Both the position numbers and the translations under genes were made by a program. 48,738 nucleotides of DNA, from contig NZ_JAMYJR010000064.1 in assembly GCF_024137025.1 (NCBI RefSeq), forward strand, positions 1-48,738, read 5' to 3'. The DNA is from Paractinoplanes aksuensis. Lineage in GTDB: Bacteria; Actinomycetota; Actinomycetes; Mycobacteriales; Micromonosporaceae. This document shows, piece by piece, positions 1-8,196 of this stretch (its first letter is position 1; every line of letters starts with the position of its first letter). The notes under the pieces were generated by a model. It ran no database searches. It was not told the origin of the DNA and worked only from the letters and a program-made list of their open reading frames with translations.

Positions 1-97
<97 letters not shown>

Positions 98-489
98 TTG
101 CGGGGGTTCTACCTCGCCGTTGCGTCGTGGCTGGTGCTTCTCTTTGTGATGGGCTGAGCTGGGGAGGCCCGTGCGGCTTCGGGGTCGGGCTGCCGCTCTG
201 TGGATGGAGTTGGGACTGTTTCTTCCGCGGGCGGACCTGGGTGGTGGGGTGCGCGTTCGTACCGTGCCGGTTACGCGGGCGGTGGGGTTAGAGGCGTCGT
301 GGGTGGTTGGGGTGGGAGACGATTGTGGGGAGAGAGAATGGTTCTCGTGTGTTTCTTCTAAATGGAGTTCGCAGGTCTGCCTGAAGAGGAAGTCGGCCGG
401 TCTTGATTGGCTCGTCAGGCGGGCCGATGTGGTCGTTCGGGGTGAACCGGGGTCGCCTTTGACGGCGTGAACAGGGCGTTCGGAGGTTC
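98..489. other. Intergenic stretch, no gene recognised
   Basis: Several open frames run through this stretch, but their translations are low-complexity (Gly/Arg/Trp-rich), match no family I know and overlap one another. Base composition is more T-rich than the following genes. The promoter of the gene at 490 presumably lies here, but I could not pick out a convincing -35/-10 pair. Confidence 0.5.
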
Positions 490-957
490 GTGGCGCCGTT
501 TGACGTTCATGCTGGAGGGATGCCTGCTTCGGCCTATTTGTCTAGCAAGGCAGTGGGTCGTTGGGAGCTGTTTCGGACCGCGCAGCTCAACGCTGTTGGC
601 TGGGCGGCTGTCGCCGGGCTCTGCGCCTCCGGAGCCGCGGCCGGGGCGGTCGTGGGTCGGTTGACCGGCGTCTCGTCCTCGGTGACTGCGCCATTCGGTG
701 GCGCTGCTTTCTTCGTCGCCATACTCGTCGCTGATCGGCGCAAGTGGGGTGGCATGACGGCCAGCCACACCTGGACCGACAACGCGGCCGAGGCGGAGCA
801 GGTCGCTTCGCAGCTCCGGGGAGCCGGAGTGCACGCCGTGGTCGAGACGGATGAGTTTGGGTGGCTCACTCTGCGCTACCACAATCGGGACCGTCGTCGC
901 GTTGCGCGGGTCCTTCGGGACGTTGGCTTCGCGCCTCCGGATGGTGCCGTGCGCTGA
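490..957 (+). CDS. Small hypothetical membrane protein
   Basis: 155 residues. Two hydrophobic segments lie at about residues 32-57 and 65-82, separated by a short polar loop. They are followed by a soluble tail of about 70 residues. The tail pattern (alternating charged helix, then AGVHAVVETDEFGWLTLRY) resembles a small alpha/beta signal or SPOR-like fold in which a two-strand sheet packs on helices, but I cannot assign a family. The GTG start at 490 is preceded by GGAGG three bases upstream. A downstream ATG at 520 touches its own GGAGGG and is spaced too closely. It is followed 23 bp later by a lipoprotein gene on the same strand, so both may act in the envelope. Function unknown. Confidence 0.6.
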   Translation: MAPFDVHAGGMPASAYLSSKAVGRWELFRTAQLNAVGWAAVAGLCASGAAAGAVVGRLTGVSSSVTAPFGGAAFFVAILVADRRKWGGMTASHTWTDNAAEAEQVASQLRGAGVHAVVETDEFGWLTLRYHNRDRRRVARVLRDVGFAPPDGAVR

Positions 958-980
958 GCGTTGGTTTGCGGGGGTGCGGC

Positions 981-1598
981 ATGATCGGCCGGGTGTTCAG
1001 GGGCCGGTGGTTGGTGCTGTTGCTGGTTGGTCCGATGGTGGCCTCTTGTTCCGAGCCGTGGCAGGCCAGTGGGTTGCCGCCTGCAGCGACTCCCATGCCG
1101 GCCGCGTCGGCTGTTGATCGGCCCTCGGTTCTCCCTGCTGTTCCTTTTGGCTCTCCTGGTCCTTCTGGTCCGGAGGCGATTGAGGCTGTGTCGGCCTGTT
1201 CGCTGGTTGGGGTGCTTGTTACGGCGGAGCGGGGGGAGGCGGCAATGGGGTATCGGGAGATGGTGCTGAACGTTCGGAACTGCGGGACCAAGCCGTACGA
1301 GCTGCGGGGGCGGCCCGAGATTGTCGTGCTTGACGAGGAGGGGCTTCCGCTGAAGATTTCTGTGGTGGCCAGCACGCACTACACGCCGCCGCCGAAGCGG
1401 CTCGTGCTGAAGCCGGGGACGGGGGCGATGTCGGTGCTGTCCTGGCGCAACACTGTCACCAGCGTCAGCGGCGCCTCGGACACCGGTGTGTCACTCGTGG
1501 TAGCGGTGACCGCGGGCGGAAAGCGCCAGCTCGTCAGCCTGCCGTCGACTCTCGATCTCGGTAACACCGGCCGGCTCGAGGCCAGCACCTGGTTCTGA
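981..1598 (+). CDS. Lipoprotein with DUF4232-like domain
   Basis: 205 residues. The N-terminus is a lipoprotein signal: Arg-rich n-region, hydrophobic core, then the lipobox VASC with Cys23 as predicted lipidation site. A Pro/Ala/Ser-rich linker (about residues 24-60) precedes a domain starting near SACSLVGVLVTAE. That domain has the pattern of DUF4232 proteins: a beta-sandwich with one paired Cys (VRNCGTKPYELRG), common in actinobacterial exported lipoproteins of unknown function. The ATG at 981 was chosen because the signal peptide begins there; the open frame runs further upstream but overlaps the preceding gene. It converges with the lipoprotein gene on the other strand, with only 13 bp between the stops. 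Confidence 0.75.
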   Translation: MIGRVFRGRWLVLLLVGPMVASCSEPWQASGLPPAATPMPAASAVDRPSVLPAVPFGSPGPSGPEAIEAVSACSLVGVLVTAERGEAAMGYREMVLNVRNCGTKPYELRGRPEIVVLDEEGLPLKISVVASTHYTPPPKRLVLKPGTGAMSVLSWRNTVTSVSGASDTGVSLVVAVTAGGKRQLVSLPSTLDLGNTGRLEASTWF

Positions 1599-1611
1599 AT
1601 CAGCTGCGCGG

Positions 1612-2505
1612 TCAGGCTCTGCGAGCGGCCTTTCGGGCCGCGTCGCGCATGGCCGGCATGGCCGCCCATGCGGCTGCAACGGTGTCGACTTCTTCGCGAT
1701 GTTGGTCGAGGAACGTCTGTACTGCGGCCGCGCTCGCCGTCACCACGGCGTCGGCGTTGGCCCTTCGGCAGTTCACATCGGCGGCGGCAGTCTTCCTCTC
1801 GAATGCCTCTGCCTCGGCCCAGCCCTCCGAGACGCTGAGTTCGGCTGATGACCGGTGGATCAGTGGCACGAACTTCCGTTGTGCTTGATGGTAGGCGTCG
1901 TTCATGTTGTCGGCGGGGGTCCCGGCCTGACTCATGCAGGTGCTGTACCACCCGATCAGGCGTGGTTCCAGTTCTTGGTGAATCGGCGCCTGGTCGTCGC
2001 GGAACTTCTGCTCGAGGGCGTACTGCGCGGCGGGCCGGTGGCGGTTGTCCATCGAGGCCACCTCCAGCCGGCACTCGTTGAACCTCCTGCTCTGGGCGAC
2101 CTCGGCTTCGGTCGGCTGCGGTCCGGCGTTTTCGCGCAGCCTGATCTGCTTCAAGAAGCCCCGGGCGATACCGAAATCGGCCAGATCGGGCCCGAACAGG
2201 ACCGGCAGGTCGGTCATGTTCGAGGGCTGGTCGATGCCGGGCGGGTCCCACCCGTGCACGGTGTACTTCAAGTTCTTGCGCTCAGCACAGTCGGCGAGCG
2301 TGGCCTCTATGGCGTAGTGCTCACCCTCCCCGCCGGCGGCACGCTGTTCCGGCGTTCCAAAGATCTGATTGACCGCCCTGACCATGACCTCCCGGCCCGC
2401 GCGCTGGTCGATCGAGGCGTCGCGCGAAGGCTGCGCGCAGGCGCCGAGACCAGCAGCCACAGTGAAGGCGCCGACGACGAACAGCACTGCGTGAGTCTTG
2501 GTCAT
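1612..2505 (-). CDS. Hypothetical lipoprotein
   Basis: 297 residues. It starts with a clear lipoprotein signal peptide (MTKTHAVLFVVGAFTVAAGL, then GACAQ with Cys23 as lipid anchor). The mature part is mostly helical and charged, with four spaced cysteines (in ADCAER, NECRLE, STCMSQ, VNCRRA) that could form two disulfides outside the membrane. I know no family name for it. Secreted helical proteins of this sort are common in Micromonosporaceae. The frame extends upstream of 2505, but that part reads through the end of the neighbouring gene and lacks a signal peptide, so the ATG at 2505 is preferred. It lies 80 bp downstream of the AbiEii-like gene on the same strand and could be co-transcribed with it. 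Confidence 0.7.
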   Translation of the reverse strand: MTKTHAVLFVVGAFTVAAGLGACAQPSRDASIDQRAGREVMVRAVNQIFGTPEQRAAGGEGEHYAIEATLADCAERKNLKYTVHGWDPPGIDQPSNMTDLPVLFGPDLADFGIARGFLKQIRLRENAGPQPTEAEVAQSRRFNECRLEVASMDNRHRPAAQYALEQKFRDDQAPIHQELEPRLIGWYSTCMSQAGTPADNMNDAYHQAQRKFVPLIHRSSAELSVSEGWAEAEAFERKTAAADVNCRRANADAVVTASAAAVQTFLDQHREEVDTVAAAWAAMPAMRDAARKAARRA

Positions 2506-2585
2506 GCCGGTCCAACGATCGACAGCCGATAGCGGCAACCAGAGGCGCACCGACCGTGGCCACAAGACGTGGTGCCATTCCCGGC

Positions 2586-3494
2586 TCAGGGCGTTCGCTC
2601 CTCGAGAATGGGTTCGAGGGCTCGGGCGAGGCGGTCGAGCCAAGTGGCGGGGTGGGGGATGCTCGGGTGGTTGGTAATTGTCCAGGTGCGGATGGTGGCC
2701 GGGGTCAGGTCGGCGATGCCTGGCATGCGGCGTAGTGCGGGGGACAGCTGCAGTCCAGGGCGTTCGGCCAGCAGGACGGCGTCGTACAGGTCTTTGCCGT
2801 CGCTGGTGCCGTGGGTGTTCTGGTCGGTGGCCAGCCACTGGAGTTTCCAGGCCAGCGACAGCTCGGGGCTCGCCGTCCACAGTGCGGTGGGCGGGCCGTC
2901 AGCGCGGGGGATGGCGGTGAGCACGGCCGGGGCGTGGAGCTTTTCGTCGTACGCGAAATCGAGCTGGATCGTGCCGCCGTCGAACGGGACGAGGGCGCGG
3001 CAACCCGCTCCTTCGTATTCGGTGTCGTAGGCGTCGCCGAAAGCGGCGTCGAACGTGACTTCTTCCAGGTCGAGGCGGATGCCGTCGGGGGTCTGCGGGT
3101 GCAGTTCCAGCAGTTCGAGCAGCTCATCGTGCGGGCGGCCGGCGTCGATGTCGTCGGCGCGCAGCCAGTGCAAGCCTTCCGGGGGCAGGACCGGACGGTG
3201 GCCCTCGGCGTCGAAGTCCTGCTCGGCCCACAGCTCGTCGCGAGGTCGCCGGTGCACCGTCTCGGGCGCGGTGCGTACGCGGTGCAGGCCATCCACGTAC
3301 GGGTAGGGCCACCAGCGGTCCTGCGGCTGCACGGCCACCGGGCGGACGATCCAGTCGAGGTCGGCCGGTTCGCGGGCCTGCGGTCCGGCCCACGCCAGCA
3401 TCGTGACGCTGCCCCGCAGCACCAGCGCGTCCGCCAGCGGCGAGTCGGCCACGACGGCGAGGATGTGGTCGATCACCGACCGGTGCGGGTTCAC
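2586..3494 (-). CDS. AbiEii/AbiGii-type nucleotidyltransferase-like protein
   Basis: 302 residues. The N-terminal motif (LRGSVTMLAW, then R-E-P-A-D-L-D-W) has the shape of the AbiEii/MNT nucleotidyltransferase core: a Gly-Ser loop followed by an Asp-x-Asp metal site after a conserved Arg. The C-terminal part (SPELSLAWKLQWL, then KDLYDAVLL) matches the Lys/Asp helix motifs of the same superfamily. AbiEii toxins transfer nucleotides to RNA or protein targets in abortive-infection systems; whether this one is a toxin is an inference. The GTG start at 3494 overlaps the stop of the upstream gene as GTGA, so translation is probably coupled. A TTG at 3506 is an alternative. The usual partner AbiEi (winged-helix antitoxin) is absent; the partner here is the unrelated gene at 3491-4081. 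Confidence 0.75.
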   Translation of the reverse strand: MNPHRSVIDHILAVVADSPLADALVLRGSVTMLAWAGPQAREPADLDWIVRPVAVQPQDRWWPYPYVDGLHRVRTAPETVHRRPRDELWAEQDFDAEGHRPVLPPEGLHWLRADDIDAGRPHDELLELLELHPQTPDGIRLDLEEVTFDAAFGDAYDTEYEGAGCRALVPFDGGTIQLDFAYDEKLHAPAVLTAIPRADGPPTALWTASPELSLAWKLQWLATDQNTHGTSDGKDLYDAVLLAERPGLQLSPALRRMPGIADLTPATIRTWTITNHPSIPHPATWLDRLARALEPILEERTP

Positions 3495-4081
3495 CCGGTG
3501 ATCCAACCCGCGTCCACCGCCGGATTGCTGTCGAGTACGACGTACTCCTGCTCGACCTCGACGACCGTGAGCCCGGTCAGGTCGGCGAGCAGCGCGTCGA
3601 GGCGACGGCGGGCCTCCGGCAACCCGCAGTCGTAGCAGCGCTGGGTGACGAACCGCTCGTGGTGTCCGTCCGGGTCGCCGCGGCGGGCGTTACGGGAGAC
3701 GTGCGCGTCGTGTCTCGAGCTGACGTGCCGGGCCAGCTCGATGCCGTCGGTGTCGACGACCAGCTTGATGTGGTGCTCGAAGTAGCGGTCGGGGCTGGCC
3801 TGCGCTTCGTGCTGAGGCACGTCGGCGTTGAACGGCGACGCCTCCACCTTCACCCGCGTCACCGTGAACCCCTCAGCGACCAACCGCGCCTGCCATTCGT
3901 GAGCCTCGGCGGCGACCGCGGCGAACGGGCCGTGAGCACGCGCCGTCAGCATCGGCTGGTCCGGTGTCGTACCGCGGTCGAGCACGATCCGGGTGTACTT
4001 CAGCCCGTGCGCCTCGGCGTATCCGGCCGGCCCCGGATCGGCCCGTACCGTCAGATGGATCTCGAACTCCCCGTCGAACAC
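3491..4081 (-). CDS. Conserved hypothetical protein with internal duplication, coupled to AbiEii-like gene
   Basis: 196 residues with two repeated halves. The first half begins FEIHLTV, continues with MLTARAHG and a long helix, and ends FTVTRVKVEA. The second half begins FEHHIKLVV, continues with RFVTQRCYD and a helix, and ends LTVVEVEQEY. The order beta strand with His, basic strand, helix, final strand is the same in each, suggesting a tandem duplication of a small ferredoxin-like fold. Conserved His and basic residues in each repeat could bind nucleic acid or a phosphate ligand. I do not recognise the family. It starts at GTG (4081), 10 bp after the MerR stop, and ends within the start codon of the nucleotidyltransferase, so the two are almost certainly co-translated. 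Confidence 0.7.
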   Translation of the reverse strand: MFDGEFEIHLTVRADPGPAGYAEAHGLKYTRIVLDRGTTPDQPMLTARAHGPFAAVAAEAHEWQARLVAEGFTVTRVKVEASPFNADVPQHEAQASPDRYFEHHIKLVVDTDGIELARHVSSRHDAHVSRNARRGDPDGHHERFVTQRCYDCGLPEARRRLDALLADLTGLTVVEVEQEYVVLDSNPAVDAGWITG

Positions 4082-4091
4082 GCCGCCCAGG

Positions 4092-4820
4092 CTAACCCGG
4101 GATCAGCCGGGCCAGGAAAGCCCGCTGGGCATCGTTGAAAACCTTTTCCTGGTACGCCGTGAGCAGCGCCCCGGTCCGGTCGTCGACCCCGTCGAAACCG
4201 TCGTAGGTCAGGTGGCCCAGCGCGACGTGATAGTCGGCGACCAGCCGGTCGACCTCCTCGTCCGGCGTGTCCGGCCCGAGCGCGGCGAACCGGGCCGTCA
4301 GGGCGGTCGTGGCCGCCAGCAGATCCGGTTCGGCGACCTGGCCGAGCAGACCCGCCAGCGCGGTCCGGCCCTCCTCGTCGAGCCGATGATGTAGCAAAAG
4401 CATCATCTCGCGGTCGTGCCGCAGCATCTCGGCCGACAGGTGGTCCGGGCTGCTGCCCGCGTTCGTGAGCAGTTCGGCCAGCTCGGGCGGCGTGTCCGGG
4501 CTGGCCCCGGCCGCCCGCAGCCGGGCGATCACCTCGCGGCGGGCGGCGAGCCGCGCGATCTGGCCGGCCAGTTCCCGGTCGAGCTCGTCGAGCACGGCGT
4601 CGGCCCGCCCCTCGGATTCCAGCAGCGGCGGGATCTCCTCGAGCGGCAGCCCCAGCTCGGCCAGCCGCCGGATGCGCAGCAACAGCACCAGATCGCTGAC
4701 CGAGTACTCGCGGTAGCCGTTGCCCCGCCGCGCCGGCTCGGGCAGCACCCCGACCTGGTGGTAGTGGCGCAGCGTACGCACGCTGACCCCGGCCAAGCGG
4801 GCGATCTCGCCGCTGTTCAT
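4092..4820 (-). CDS. MerR-family transcriptional regulator
   Basis: 242 residues. Residues 1-70 are a canonical MerR winged helix-turn-helix (EIARLAGVSVRTLRHYHQVG, with the wing NGYREYSVSDL). A dimerisation coiled coil follows (about 75-115, ARLAARREVIARLRAAG). The C-terminal 130 residues are helical and resemble the TipAS-like effector region found in many MFS-linked MerR regulators. The gene starts 15 bp after the stop of the MFS transporter, so it probably senses the transporter's substrate and controls its own operon by distorting a promoter with long spacer. I could not locate that promoter. Confidence 0.88.
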   Translation of the reverse strand: MNSGEIARLAGVSVRTLRHYHQVGVLPEPARRGNGYREYSVSDLVLLLRIRRLAELGLPLEEIPPLLESEGRADAVLDELDRELAGQIARLAARREVIARLRAAGASPDTPPELAELLTNAGSSPDHLSAEMLRHDREMMLLLHHRLDEEGRTALAGLLGQVAEPDLLAATTALTARFAALGPDTPDEEVDRLVADYHVALGHLTYDGFDGVDDRTGALLTAYQEKVFNDAQRAFLARLIPG

Positions 4821-4835
4821 CCGCGCCTCCCGCCC

Positions 4836-6056
4836 TCAGCCTACGAGCTCCGGCTCGGCGGTCGGCCGTGGTTCCAGGTCGCGCAGGGAGCGGGCGACGA
4901 TCGCGAAGACGCCGGTGGCGAGCCAGACCACGGCCAGGACGATCGCCCCGGTGCGAGCGCCGGACCCGTCGACCAGCAGCGCCGCGCCGCCCATGCCGAT
5001 GGCCGGGGCCAGGGTGAGGATCGAGTTCTGCAGGCCCATCACCCGTCCCCGCATCGCGTCCGGGATGCGTTCCACCATGAGTACGCCCATCAGGCTCCCG
5101 AACAGGCCGTTGCCCAGCCCGACCAGGGCGGCCGCGGCGAGCACGAGCCATGGATCGGCCAGCGTCGCCATCAGGCCGAAGCCGGCGATCGTGATCAGCA
5201 TCCCGGTCGTGAACCAGGTGCGCCGCCGTCCCCGGCCACCCGCCGCGGCGTACGTGCCGCCCCCGATCAGCAGCCCGACGGCGAGCGCGCTGAGCACCAG
5301 GCCGAGCAGTTCGGGCCGCTCCTGCAGGGTGAAATAGACCGGCAGGACCAGCGCCTGGAAGCCGGCCAGCACAACGACCAGGCCCACGCTGAGCAGCGTG
5401 GTGGTCAACAGGAAGGGCGACCGGACGAGCGTGTGCCAGCCGTCGCGCAACACCACCCGCTGCCGTCCGGGGCCGGTGGCCGGGATCGCCCCGGCCGAGC
5501 GCGGAATGATCATCGTGACCGCGGCTGCCGCGGCTGAGGTGGCTGCAGTCACCCACAGCACGGTGACTCCGTCGAATGACGCGATCAGCACCGCGCCGGC
5601 CGCCGGGCCGATCAGCATGACCACCGCGCCGAGCGATTCCCGCAGCCCGAGCAAGCGCTCGGCGCTCATCCGGCCCGCGCGGACCACGCCGGGAATCATC
5701 GCCTCGCGCGCGGTCAGCCCCGGCACGTCACCGAACGAGCCGATCACCGCGAACAGAACGAACCACCCGAGCGCCAGTCCGACCGTGGCGTCGACCAGGG
5801 GTAGCGCCGCGACCGCGAGCGCGGAGATCACATCGGTCAGCACGGACGCCGTACGCCGGTTGATGCGGTCGATGACCACGCCCATGACCAGCCCGGCTAC
5901 GGCGGCCGGCAACGCCGATGCCACAGCAACGGCGCCGGTGGCGAGCACACTCCCGGTGATCTGCAGGACGAGCAGCGGCAGCACCACGCCCGCGATGGAA
6001 TTGCCCAGCATGGAGAGGACGTAGGAGGCCAGGTAGGCCGACGAGACGCGGTTCAT
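4836..6056 (-). CDS. MFS transporter (drug/siderophore exporter type)
   Basis: 406 residues with about 12 hydrophobic segments. The pattern is that of the MFS_3 / enterobactin-exporter-like group: the N-terminal segment YLASYVLSMLGNSIAGVVLPLLV, the loop-2 motif VIDRINRRTASVLTD and a second copy of the loop signature near DAMRGRVMGLQNS. It would act in the cytoplasmic membrane as a proton-driven exporter of a small hydrophobic compound; the substrate cannot be inferred. ATG start at 6056. First gene of a likely operon with the MerR regulator. Confidence 0.88.
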   Translation of the reverse strand: MNRVSSAYLASYVLSMLGNSIAGVVLPLLVLQITGSVLATGAVAVASALPAAVAGLVMGVVIDRINRRTASVLTDVISALAVAALPLVDATVGLALGWFVLFAVIGSFGDVPGLTAREAMIPGVVRAGRMSAERLLGLRESLGAVVMLIGPAAGAVLIASFDGVTVLWVTAATSAAAAAVTMIIPRSAGAIPATGPGRQRVVLRDGWHTLVRSPFLLTTTLLSVGLVVVLAGFQALVLPVYFTLQERPELLGLVLSALAVGLLIGGGTYAAAGGRGRRRTWFTTGMLITIAGFGLMATLADPWLVLAAAALVGLGNGLFGSLMGVLMVERIPDAMRGRVMGLQNSILTLAPAIGMGGAALLVDGSGARTGAIVLAVVWLATGVFAIVARSLRDLEPRPTAEPELVG

Positions 6057-6090
6057 GCCCCCTATGGCAAACCATGACGTCGCGTCGGGG

Positions 6091-6570
6091 TCAAGCGCGC
6101 CGCCGGCGCCACAGCCACCGCCCGCCGCGCGGGACGACCGTCAGCAGGAGTGGGCCGGCGGCGGTCAGGGCGACGAGACCCCAGAAGTGCGCGTCGCCCG
6201 GGTCGGCGATGTAGTGGAAGACGATCAGCGCGGCCAGCACGGACCAGAGGCCGTCCAACACCCATACGCGTACGGCCTTCGGGCGCTCCGGCGTGTCCGG
6301 GAACTCGCCGTTGCGGAGTTGGCCCCGCCAGCCGCGTGGGGCGGCGACCAGGATGTACGCGAGCACCATGGGCAGCCGCAGCAGCGCGACCCAGGTGGCG
6401 AAGACGACCGGCCGGTCGGCGACCGCTCCCGCCGCGGCCGGAGCGATCCAGCCGAACGCCAGATAGGTGAGCTGCAGGAGGACGAAGTCCACGGCCACGG
6501 CGAACACGCCGAACCCGGCCACCATCAGCAGACCGGCCCGTCGGGGCAGACCGGAGCTCAGCTCAGCCAT
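6091..6570 (-). CDS. Hypothetical four-helix membrane protein
   Basis: 159 residues with four predicted transmembrane segments (around residues 12-35, 52-72, 103-123 and 128-147) and a strongly basic C-terminus (RGGRWLWRRRR). It resembles small multi-pass proteins of unknown function in Micromonosporaceae; no catalytic motif is visible. The ATG at 6570 begins the protein directly before the first charged segment. It lies 22 bp downstream of the MazG-like gene and 34 bp upstream of the MFS gene, all on one strand, so it is probably within a longer transcript. Confidence 0.68.
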   Translation of the reverse strand: MAELSSGLPRRAGLLMVAGFGVFAVAVDFVLLQLTYLAFGWIAPAAAGAVADRPVVFATWVALLRLPMVLAYILVAAPRGWRGQLRNGEFPDTPERPKAVRVWVLDGLWSVLAALIVFHYIADPGDAHFWGLVALTAAGPLLLTVVPRGGRWLWRRRRA

Positions 6571-6592
6571 GAGTTGATTATGGCGATCGCCG

Positions 6593-6922
6593 TCAACGGT
6601 CGTCGCCGCTGCCACCGAGGACGCCGCGGCCCTGGCGGCTGGCCAGTTTGGCCAGGTTGGTGGTGGCGATGTCGTCCATCGAGAGGTCCAGGTAGTCGGC
6701 CAGAACCGCCACGTACCACAGCACATCGCCCAGCTCCTTGGCGATGTCGGCGCGGTCGATGCGGGTCTCGTCGCTGTCGGAATCGCGAACCCACTTCTTG
6801 AACTTCTCGGCGACCTCCCCGGACTCGCCGACCAGGCCCAGCACCAGGTGCAGCAGTTCGTTCTTCTTGTCCCGGGGCGCCGCCGTCCGCAGGGCGCCGC
6901 GCTGGTAGTCGTCGAAGTCCAT
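6593..6922 (-). CDS. MazG-like nucleotide pyrophosphohydrolase
   Basis: 109 residues, one MazG-type all-alpha NTP pyrophosphohydrolase domain. The metal-binding signature is present: GESGE (ExxE, about residues 33-37) and KELGDVLWY (ExxD, about 63-71). Such enzymes cleave (d)NTPs to NMP and PPi for house-cleaning of aberrant nucleotides. Single-domain forms act as dimers or tetramers. The length is typical of the short MazG-like group; the C-terminal tail is Gly-rich and disordered. ATG start at 6922. Confidence 0.87.
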   Translation of the reverse strand: MDFDDYQRGALRTAAPRDKKNELLHLVLGLVGESGEVAEKFKKWVRDSDSDETRIDRADIAKELGDVLWYVAVLADYLDLSMDDIATTNLAKLASRQGRGVLGGSGDDR

Positions 6923-7001
6923 GGCTCAGGAGTATGGCGACTGCCAGAATCGCCGGCATGACTGAGGGACCGGTCCGTGCGTGAGGCCGCGCGTCGGGCG
7001 A

Positions 7002-7670
7002 TTACGCGAGTTCGTGGCCCGCGGCGCGGGCCCAGGCGAGCAGGGCCGGGTCGGCGAGGCTGGGGACGGTGACGTCGGCGGCGAGGTCGACGCCGGGCAG
7101 GGAGGGCACACCGACGACGAAGGTGCCGGCCGCCCGGGCCGAGGTGGCACCGGTGCGGGAATCTTCGAACGCCACCGTACGGGCCGGGTCGGCCTGCAAA
7201 CGGGCGCAGGCGGCCAGATAGAGGTCAGGGGCCGGCTTGGGGTGCTCTACGTCGTCGGCGCTGAGCACGACGGTGAACAGGTCGTCGAGCCCGGCCGAGA
7301 CCAGCGCGGCGTCGACGAAGGCACGCGGGCTGTTGCTGGCCACCGCGATCGGCACCCGGCCGCGCAGCAGCGACACCAGCTCGCGGGCGCCGGGCAGCGG
7401 ATCGGCGCCGGCTGCGAGTTCGACCGCCACGAGGTCGTGCAGGCGCTGCGCCAGCGCCGGGCCCTCGCCGGGCCGCCCGAAATAGCCGGCCATGGCCAGC
7501 CCGGCCGCGGCCAGCGTCTTACCGATGACGATCTGCTTCTGCTCGACCCCGAAGCCGTGCCCGTGCTCGGCGAAGATCGTCGTCTCGGCCCGGGTCCAGC
7601 ACACCTCGGTGTCGACGAGCAGACCGTCGTTGTCGAAAACCACGGCATTCACGCACGAGGGAAGTTCCAC
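7002..7670 (-). CDS. HAD-family hydrolase (beta-phosphoglucomutase-like subfamily)
   Basis: 222 residues. All four HAD motifs are visible: motif I DNDGLLVDTE (nucleophile Asp and general acid Asp), motif II VASNSP, motif III Lys in HPKPAPDLY, and motif IV FEDSRTG. A helical cap between motifs I and II marks subclass IA, as in beta-phosphoglucomutase and sugar-phosphate phosphatases. It probably dephosphorylates a small sugar or nucleotide phosphate in the cytosol. The GTG start at 7670 places motif I near residue 12, as usual; the frame continues upstream with no homology. Confidence 0.85.
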   Translation of the reverse strand: MELPSCVNAVVFDNDGLLVDTEVCWTRAETTIFAEHGHGFGVEQKQIVIGKTLAAAGLAMAGYFGRPGEGPALAQRLHDLVAVELAAGADPLPGARELVSLLRGRVPIAVASNSPRAFVDAALVSAGLDDLFTVVLSADDVEHPKPAPDLYLAACARLQADPARTVAFEDSRTGATSARAAGTFVVGVPSLPGVDLAADVTVPSLADPALLAWARAAGHELA

Positions 7671-7686
7671 CCGCCCGATCTTGCCA

Positions 7687-8196
7687 TCACGGCCACAGCA
7701 GGGTCCGCGCCCATCCCGATGCCGTACGCGTGTAGCGGAGGCGGGTGTGTTTGCGCTCCCGGTCGCCCTGCCAGAACTCGACCTCGTCGGCATCGAGGTT
7801 GTAGAGCGTCCACCGTGGCACTACAGCGTCGGTTCGTTCCCGGGTCTCGTGCAGGTCCTGGTCTCGGACTCTGGCGAGAGCTTCTTCGAGGGCGACGTCG
7901 AGGATCCGGCGGTCCGGTAGATCCTGGCTCTGCCGGCCCGGGGACGCCTCGGCCCGCGATCCGGCCGGACGGGCCCGGAAGTCCGCGGCACTGAGGTGGG
8001 CGGGTTCAGAGCCCAGGTTCCCCGCGAACACAGGCAAAGCCCGCAGGTAATCCCGCATGACCTTCCGACCATCAGTCGCGGCGGGCCGTGGAGCGTCCGG
8101 GTTGTCCCTCATGGCCGTTCCCTCACGGTTGTACGACTGTCTGATTGTCCGGCGGTCGGCCGCTTCGAGCTGTGGAGTGCGCAGGTTGTTGCTCAT
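7687..8196 (-). pseudogene. PNPOx-family oxidase with in-frame deletion of the FMN domain
   Basis: The 169-codon frame carries both ends of a pyridoxamine-phosphate-oxidase-like protein (PdxH/PhzG family) but not the middle. Residues 48-60 (MRDYLRALPVFAG) match the N-terminal segment. From SAADFRARPAGSRAEA through GRQSQ to VEFWQGDRERKHTRLRY and the terminal TLLWP it matches the C-terminal dimerisation domain. Roughly 100 residues of FMN-binding split barrel expected between them are missing, with a junction near residues 61-68 (about 7992-8016). The frame stays open, so a stable remnant protein is possible, but it cannot bind FMN in the usual way. ATG at 8196 overlaps the methyltransferase stop as ATGA. 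Confidence 0.75.

Noticed and set aside
1612..2880. Long 422-codon minus frame including the lipoprotein gene
   Set aside because: The upstream half overlaps the AbiEii-like gene in another frame and is Arg/Pro-rich shadow; the signal peptide at 2505 marks the true start.
2678..3635. Plus-strand frames opposite the AbiEii pair
   Set aside because: Shadows of the minus-strand genes; no start signal or homology.
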